From positions 1 through 64,000 of the forward strand of contig DATIHO010000064.1 in NCBI GenBank assembly GCA_035480615.1: 64,000 nucleotides of DNA, given 5' to 3'. The first letter of the stretch is position 1, and every line of letters begins with the position of its first letter. The notes under the pieces were generated by a model. That model saw only the letters and a program-made list of their open reading frames with translations, made no database searches and was not told where the DNA came from. This DNA is from CAIPFQ01 sp035480615 (lineage in GTDB: Bacteria > Chlamydiota > Chlamydiia > Chlamydiales > SM23-39). The position numbers were made by a program, and so were the translations under genes. Of this stretch, positions 59,594 through 64,000 are shown in pieces.

Positions 59594-61118
59594 TCATCTA
59601 TTTCTTACGCATTTATCAAAAAGAGTAGGAAATCGATGTTGTGGGTCATATAGCTGTTTTAATTTTTCGTAAGTACCATTGTTGTAGTACAGTTTTTCAA
59701 ACTGTTCTTTTGAATAGTAACTCCTGGAATACAAAGATTTTTTTCCACCAATTTTATGTAAATATTCTTCTATTTTTCGATTGTAATAATTTGGTTCCAA
59801 TGGATCCGCTTTTGTTGCAAACAATCCAAAGTCAACATGCATTTGTGATGTAGGGGACGTCCATAAGGGAGTTGGAAGAGTTTCTTGCTTGATTGGACAG
59901 ATAAAAATGGGATGAATCTTGATTTCATTTTTCAACCAGTGATAAAAATCAGATCCTTTATTCATAGGAATGGCAATATCTTGTATGACCTCTTCTTGTT
60001 CTGTTTTCGGCCGAGAAAAAGGAGCAATTACATGATTGTAAAATGTCTGTATGAATCGATTGCATCGACTTAAACGGTCGGCACGTAAAATGAATGGTCC
60101 TATTGTACTGCGCACCTTTGGATTTTGAAGGAATAAATTCTCTGTAGACCAAAAACTGTCTCTATCCCAACGCCATAGATATTCTTTGATCGGGAAGCTT
60201 TCCGCAGATTTAGTTTGAATTGCTTTATAGTAGATTTCTTTTTTCAGATAGTCTGCTGCATGAGTATAAGACGGAACATCAACGGCCTTTCCTGTGACGA
60301 TGACCATGTTGTCCGGAGAAAAAATCGCTCCGTCAATAAAATCATATTTTTCATGGTTTTTACACAAGCCTTTCATTTTTTGAAAAAATGCCGTGATATT
60401 GTTCTCATGGCAATACTCAACGTCAACATAGGGTTTTGCGGGCTCTAATGCGATTTTCGCACTGAGAATATACCCTAAAGTTCCATAGGAATTTGGAAGC
60501 CCGAAAAACAATTCTTTATTTTGCACTGGGGAACAAACCAAGATCTCCCCCGCAGCAGTCAGTACCTCTATTTCAAGTACTGAATGATGAAAAAAGCCCA
60601 TGTTTAAAACTCGAAGATTCTACGGCAAGTCCTGAAATAGCGCCTCCAATAGTAATACCCCGTAATTCCGGCGTTACTTTCGGTCGCAGCCCTTTTTGCA
60701 GTGTACTGTCCAAAAGGTCGTAAAATGTTGTAAGTCCCTGGACATGCGCTGTTTTTGCTTGTTCATCAATGTGCACCACCTGGTTTAGCCCGCGAAGATC
60801 GAGATGCGTGGAACTGAGTACTCTGGGACGATATAAAAATGTGGTTGCCTTAGGTTTTAAAACAATTTGATCTTCTTGAGACAATTTTGCTTTGAATTCT
60901 TTTTGAATCTTTAGGCAGTGCTCATGATGAGCCACGCTGAGATTTTTATTATAAATTCGAGATGCCGGCATTTGAATTGCCATTTCGCTTACTGACCAAA
61001 TTGTGTTAAAAATAAAAAAAGCTGCACAAGACACTTTTGAAAAAAAAGTGGGATCTTGTTGCGATTTCTGCTGCGCTTGATTTGATCTTGAAATAAGAGG
61101 AACAGTGATTGCATTCAT
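59594..61118 (-). pseudogene. DHCR24-like FAD-linked oxidoreductase split by a frameshift
   Basis: Two overlapping frames (61118 to 60573, then 60601 to 59594) form one protein of about 505 residues. The first part has an FAD-binding domain (VLSSTHLDLRGLNQVVHI; TPELRGITIGGAISGLAVES). The second has the cap domain with GTLGYILSAKIALEPAKPYV, WRWDRDSFWSTENLF and a closing LYDPQHRFPTLFDKC. This order and the WRWDRDSFW block match 24-dehydrocholesterol reductase-like proteins. Loss of one base in the GGG at about 60597-60599 would join KHG to FFHHSVLEIEV. The gene may be inactivated, use frameshifting, or carry a sequencing error. A hydrophobic N-terminus (SCAAFFIFNTIWSV) suggests membrane association. 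Confidence 0.75.
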
Positions 61119-61130
61119 AATGAATTCCTT

Positions 61131-61190
61131 TAGAAGCTGTACTAAAACTCAGCTTCTTAGAGAGTGTCAGGTTAATATGCAGACACTCTC
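61131..61190. repeat. Two short palindromes between dnaA and the oxidoreductase
   Basis: AGAAGCTG-loop-CAGCTTCT (61132-61157) is a minimal family 4 element. GAGAGTGTC-loop-GACACTCTC (61160-61190) ends at the dnaA stop and is well placed as a dnaA terminator, though without a T-run. Confidence 0.7.
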
Positions 61191-62624
61191 CTACAATTGG
61201 TTTTTTATAGATGCGATGGTTTCGCAGATTTCAGGTTTTTGTTTTTCAAGTTTTTCCGTAACTTGGCGGATGCTCGATATGACTGTAGAATGGTCGCGAG
61301 CAAAAATTTCTCCGATTTTTTGATAGGGCAGTTTGAGTTTTTCACGGCAAAAATACATGGCGACTTGACGGGAATGCGCGGCATCGCGTTCTTGTGATTT
61401 GCTGAGAATATCAGCAGCTCGGATACCATAATAAGACGCAGTGGCTTTTATAATTTTTTCCGGAGTACATGCAAATTGAGCTTCTTTCTCTAACAGATCT
61501 TTTAAAAGGACGGAAGCCATGCCGGGGGTTATACTTGCAGCATGCTTAGCTCTTAAAGCTAAAGTATGCAAGGCAAGTAGGGCAGAAGAGGGAAATGTTT
61601 CTATCAGAAAAGGGATCAATTTTTCATCTATATTCAATCCCCAGATCTCTGCTTTCTTTTTTAATATGGCAGTGGGATTCTCTTTTTCCAACCCCACTGA
61701 AATACCCCATTCGAAGCGGCTGATCAAGCGAGGTTCGATATCGGACAATTTAGCGGGAAGAGAGGAAGAGCTTAAGATGATATTGCAACCGCGTGTATGC
61801 AGATCATTGAAAGTATGAAAAAATTCTTCTTGAGTCGCGGATTTTTTACAAAAAAGATGAATATCATCCACAATCAGAGTATGCGTAGATCGATAGATCT
61901 TTCTTACCTCTTGCATAGAGCCTGTCCGAATGGCTTGCACAATATGTTCTGTAAATGTAGAAGCCCTGATATAAAATACGGTCTTTCCTGTTTGCGAAAG
62001 GATATCTGCTGCTGCCATGAGAAGATGGGTTTTTCCAGATCCGGAAGGCCCGTATAGAAGCAGGGGATTAAAAGGACAAGTGGCTATTTCGGAAATGAGA
62101 TTGCAGGCAATTTTGTTTGAATGCGAAGAGAGAAAAAAATTTTTCAGTGTCATTTCAGGATCGATCGGATCCGGTGCAATCGCAACATGGGCAGGAATAA
62201 TAGGATCGCTTTGCTTTATACCGAAACAACCTGAAGAATCGGTTTTTGACGACGTCGGCTTGGCAGCATTTTTTTGCTCTTCGCTCGCGCCTTGCCAGAG
62301 GCAATGGTCGCTCGCTCCAGACGCAAAAACTAAAGCCGCCTTCTTGTCAAATTCCCGATTCTTCAGGTTGTTTCGGTATACAGGGGAATCAATAGCTTTC
62401 AGACTGAGTTTCACTTGGATCGGACGGCTATTATTATTGATGAGTTTTTTGCAAAATGGGCGTACGTGTTCTTCAAAAAAACTCATTTGAAAGGAATCTG
62501 ACGCTTCTAAAAAAATATTCGCAGCATCAAAACGAAGTAATTTGATGGGACGAATCCACCGATCTACCGTATCTCGGCCTAGCTCGCTTTCCAGCTGAGA
62601 GAGGAATTGATCCCATATTTGCAT
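61191..62624 (-). CDS. dnaA: Chromosomal replication initiator DnaA with a palindromic insert
   Basis: The start is ATG 62624 (MQIWDQFLSQLESEL); the longer frame runs into yidC. The 477 residues comprise domain I (1-81), a linker, the AAA+ domain III (Walker A GPSGSGKT at 192-199, Walker B TLIVDDIHLF) and the DNA-binding domain IV with AAHSRQVAMYFCREKL and RDHSTVISSIRQV. Residues of about 82-136 are encoded by the 164-bp palindromic element, so most of the linker (domain II) is insertion sequence. The catalytic and DNA-binding parts are intact, so the protein is probably functional. yidC lies 26 bp upstream, as for DnaA1 (CT250) and CT251 in Chlamydia. Confidence 0.95.
   Translation of the reverse strand: MQIWDQFLSQLESELGRDTVDRWIRPIKLLRFDAANIFLEASDSFQMSFFEEHVRPFCKKLINNNSRPIQVKLSLKAIDSPVYRNNLKNREFDKKAALVFASGASDHCLWQGASEEQKNAAKPTSSKTDSSGCFGIKQSDPIIPAHVAIAPDPIDPEMTLKNFFLSSHSNKIACNLISEIATCPFNPLLLYGPSGSGKTHLLMAAADILSQTGKTVFYIRASTFTEHIVQAIRTGSMQEVRKIYRSTHTLIVDDIHLFCKKSATQEEFFHTFNDLHTRGCNIILSSSSLPAKLSDIEPRLISRFEWGISVGLEKENPTAILKKKAEIWGLNIDEKLIPFLIETFPSSALLALHTLALRAKHAASITPGMASVLLKDLLEKEAQFACTPEKIIKATASYYGIRAADILSKSQERDAAHSRQVAMYFCREKLKLPYQKIGEIFARDHSTVISSIRQVTEKLEKQKPEICETIASIKNQL
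62217..62380. repeat. Palindromic coding element, family 1 (copy in dnaA)
   Basis: 164 bp with perfect 26-bp terminal inverted repeats (62217-62242 and 62355-62380). Both strands are open over the element; dnaA reads the minus strand (YRNNLKNREF ... SSGCFGI). Size and core match the copy at 52234-52397. The perfect ends suggest it is the youngest of the three. Confidence 0.95.
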
Positions 62625-62650
62625 AAATCGACGAACCCTTGGCAAGAGGT

Positions 62651-64000
62651 CTATTTTTTCACAATGTCCGGCATAGAGGATGGAGCCGACTTTGTTTTTG
62701 TCATCCACCACTGCTGAAAAATGCCTAAAAGGGTTGAAAACATAAAATAGATATTCAGGCCCGAAGGAAAATTGTAAAACATGACTGTGAATAAAACTGA
62801 CATCATGTTTCCCATCATTTTTTGCTGCTTTTGAGAATCTGTGAGTTGGCTTGGATCTTTTGGAATTTTAGAGGTAAGACGTTGCTGCAAATACATCGTA
62901 GCGCCCATGAGGATGGGTAAGAGATGGAATTCATTGCCAATGAACCAGAGCGGCTGTCCCCAGGAAAACAAGACATCGGGAGCCGCTAAATCATCAATCC
63001 AGCCCGGAATAAAGGGGGCTCCGCGCAAGGGGAAGCTCGATTTCAAAAGATAAAACATCCCAATCAAAAAAGGCATTTGTAAAAATACGGGAATGCAACC
63101 TGTAAATGGATTGATTTTTGACGAGCGGTATAAATTCATTACCTCCATTTGGGATTTACGAGGATCTTTTTTATACTTCTCCTGGATCGCTTTGATTTTT
63201 GGGGCGATTTCCTGCATTTTTACGGAAGACCGGATCGACCAGGCATTGAGAGGATACATCATTGTCCTGAGCGCGATTGTAAGGAGAATGATCGAAAGGG
63301 CCCAAGAGTGAGTCACAACATAAAAAAGTTGCATGAGAAGGAAAAGAAATTTTGAAAATGGCTGAGAAATAAAAGAGAACCACCCCTGGATGTTTTGAGC
63401 GGCAGTATAATCGGGATTGTAACGGCGCGTTGGATCTTCATAAAGCGCATCTAGTTCGCTCAATAGGCCATGATCAAAAGGTCCTGCAAATACTCGAAAA
63501 GAGAGATCGATTCCGCTTTGAAGAGGGAGGTAAGTAGCAAACCCGGGATAATTTTCAGCCGGGTAAAGATGGTACGAGGAATCGATGAGGGAGAGGCGGG
63601 TTGGAATTTGCGATCCTTCATATTGAATGGCTTTGTATCCTGCCAGTTTTTTCGTTAACGGATCGATAATCAAACCAAGAAAGCCGTTGCAGTTGCTGAT
63701 CCAGTTAGGGGTTGTCTGTCCTATAACGGGACCTTTTTTTGGCAAATCGATCGTTGCGACGTCGCCCGTGCCATTGACAGTCATTTGGTATCGAAGAAGA
63801 GGGGTATATGCGCCTCCCACCAGTTCCACATCGGGAATTCCAGAACCGAGCATCAAACCGCGCGCGTCGCCGTCAATACGGATATCAAGGCGAAAACAGT
63901 AGGGACCATTTCGTTCAGAAGGGATGGAAAATGTTTTCGTGATCCGCCTTTGGCCATGTTCTGTTTGAAATTGAATGAGATTGGGTTCGAATCGAGTCAG
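62651..64000 (-). CDS. yidC: Membrane protein insertase YidC/OxaA (5' end outside the window)
   Basis: Inserts proteins in the inner membrane. The frame stays open to the window edge, so only the last 450 codons are visible. The periplasmic domain comes first, then the conserved membrane part: SWALSIILLTIALRTMMYPL, the positively charged loop KMQEIAPKIKAIQEKYKKDP, INPFTGCIPVFLQMPFLIGM (the GCxPxxxQMP hallmark) and MMGNMMSVLFTVMFYNFPSG. A basic tail ends the protein. It is transcribed towards dnaA, as in Chlamydia. Confidence 0.95.
   Translation of the reverse strand: MTRFEPNLIQFQTEHGQRRITKTFSIPSERNGPYCFRLDIRIDGDARGLMLGSGIPDVELVGGAYTPLLRYQMTVNGTGDVATIDLPKKGPVIGQTTPNWISNCNGFLGLIIDPLTKKLAGYKAIQYEGSQIPTRLSLIDSSYHLYPAENYPGFATYLPLQSGIDLSFRVFAGPFDHGLLSELDALYEDPTRRYNPDYTAAQNIQGWFSFISQPFSKFLFLLMQLFYVVTHSWALSIILLTIALRTMMYPLNAWSIRSSVKMQEIAPKIKAIQEKYKKDPRKSQMEVMNLYRSSKINPFTGCIPVFLQMPFLIGMFYLLKSSFPLRGAPFIPGWIDDLAAPDVLFSWGQPLWFIGNEFHLLPILMGATMYLQQRLTSKIPKDPSQLTDSQKQQKMMGNMMSVLFTVMFYNFPSGLNIYFMFSTLLGIFQQWWMTKTKSAPSSMPDIVKK

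Noticed and set aside
62017..62490. 157-residue plus-strand ORF antisense to dnaA
   Set aside because: It exists only because the palindromic element is open on both strands; flanks are antisense of DnaA.

Overview
The window reads as a chromosome segment of an environmental (Waddlia/Parachlamydia/Simkania-like) member of the Chlamydiales. I infer this from gene order that matches Chlamydia: ileS - lepB - CT021-like - rpmE - prfA - prmC - ffh - rpsP - trmD - rplS - rnhB; pnp - rpsO - LptF/G-like permease - tilS - ftsH; glgX next to a Slc1-like type III chaperone; and yidC next to dnaA. Extra genes absent from the small Chlamydia genomes point to an amoeba-associated relative: pncB/pncA, PolX, a VanX-like dipeptidase and a DHCR24-like oxidoreductase. 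The genus cannot be fixed from the sequence alone.

Layout. 1-2640 is an accessory strip: a palindromic element, the tail of an IS200/RAYT-type transposase with an array of small hairpins, a BPL-N lipoprotein gene, and tmRNA (minus strand) whose 3' end is duplicated twice, as expected of an integration hotspot. 2640-11282 holds ileS, a methyltransferase remnant, a 705-residue unknown protein, lepB and a CT021-like gene. 11347-13831 is a translationally coupled operon for nicotinate/nicotinamide salvage. 13828-16422 is a type III secretion translocator operon. 16510-24233 carries an MFS transporter, a large unknown protein, a tyrosine phosphatase and an Mla-type lipid transport operon. 24335-29990 is the conserved translation/secretion operon. 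30868-42482 has an archaeal-type AspRS-YbaK fusion, pnp/rpsO, tilS, ftsH and polX. 42542-46806 mixes a K+ transporter, a His-rich protein, a VanX-like peptidase and Fe-S genes. 47007-56021 is a cluster of Inc/effector-like membrane proteins including four tandem paralogues. The window ends with xerC, glgX, a type III chaperone, a frameshifted DHCR24-like gene, dnaA and partial yidC.

The most striking system is a set of interspersed palindromic repeats. The best family is 164 bp long. It sits in frame inside two unrelated proteins: the linker of DnaA, and the N-terminus of an effector-like paralogue. The two genes use opposite strands of the element, each adding about 54 codons. A third copy with different arms lies at the left edge. 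This is the behaviour of Rickettsia palindromic elements, here in a chlamydia. At least three other palindromic families sit at gene ends and supply stop codons, C-terminal tails and perhaps start regions.
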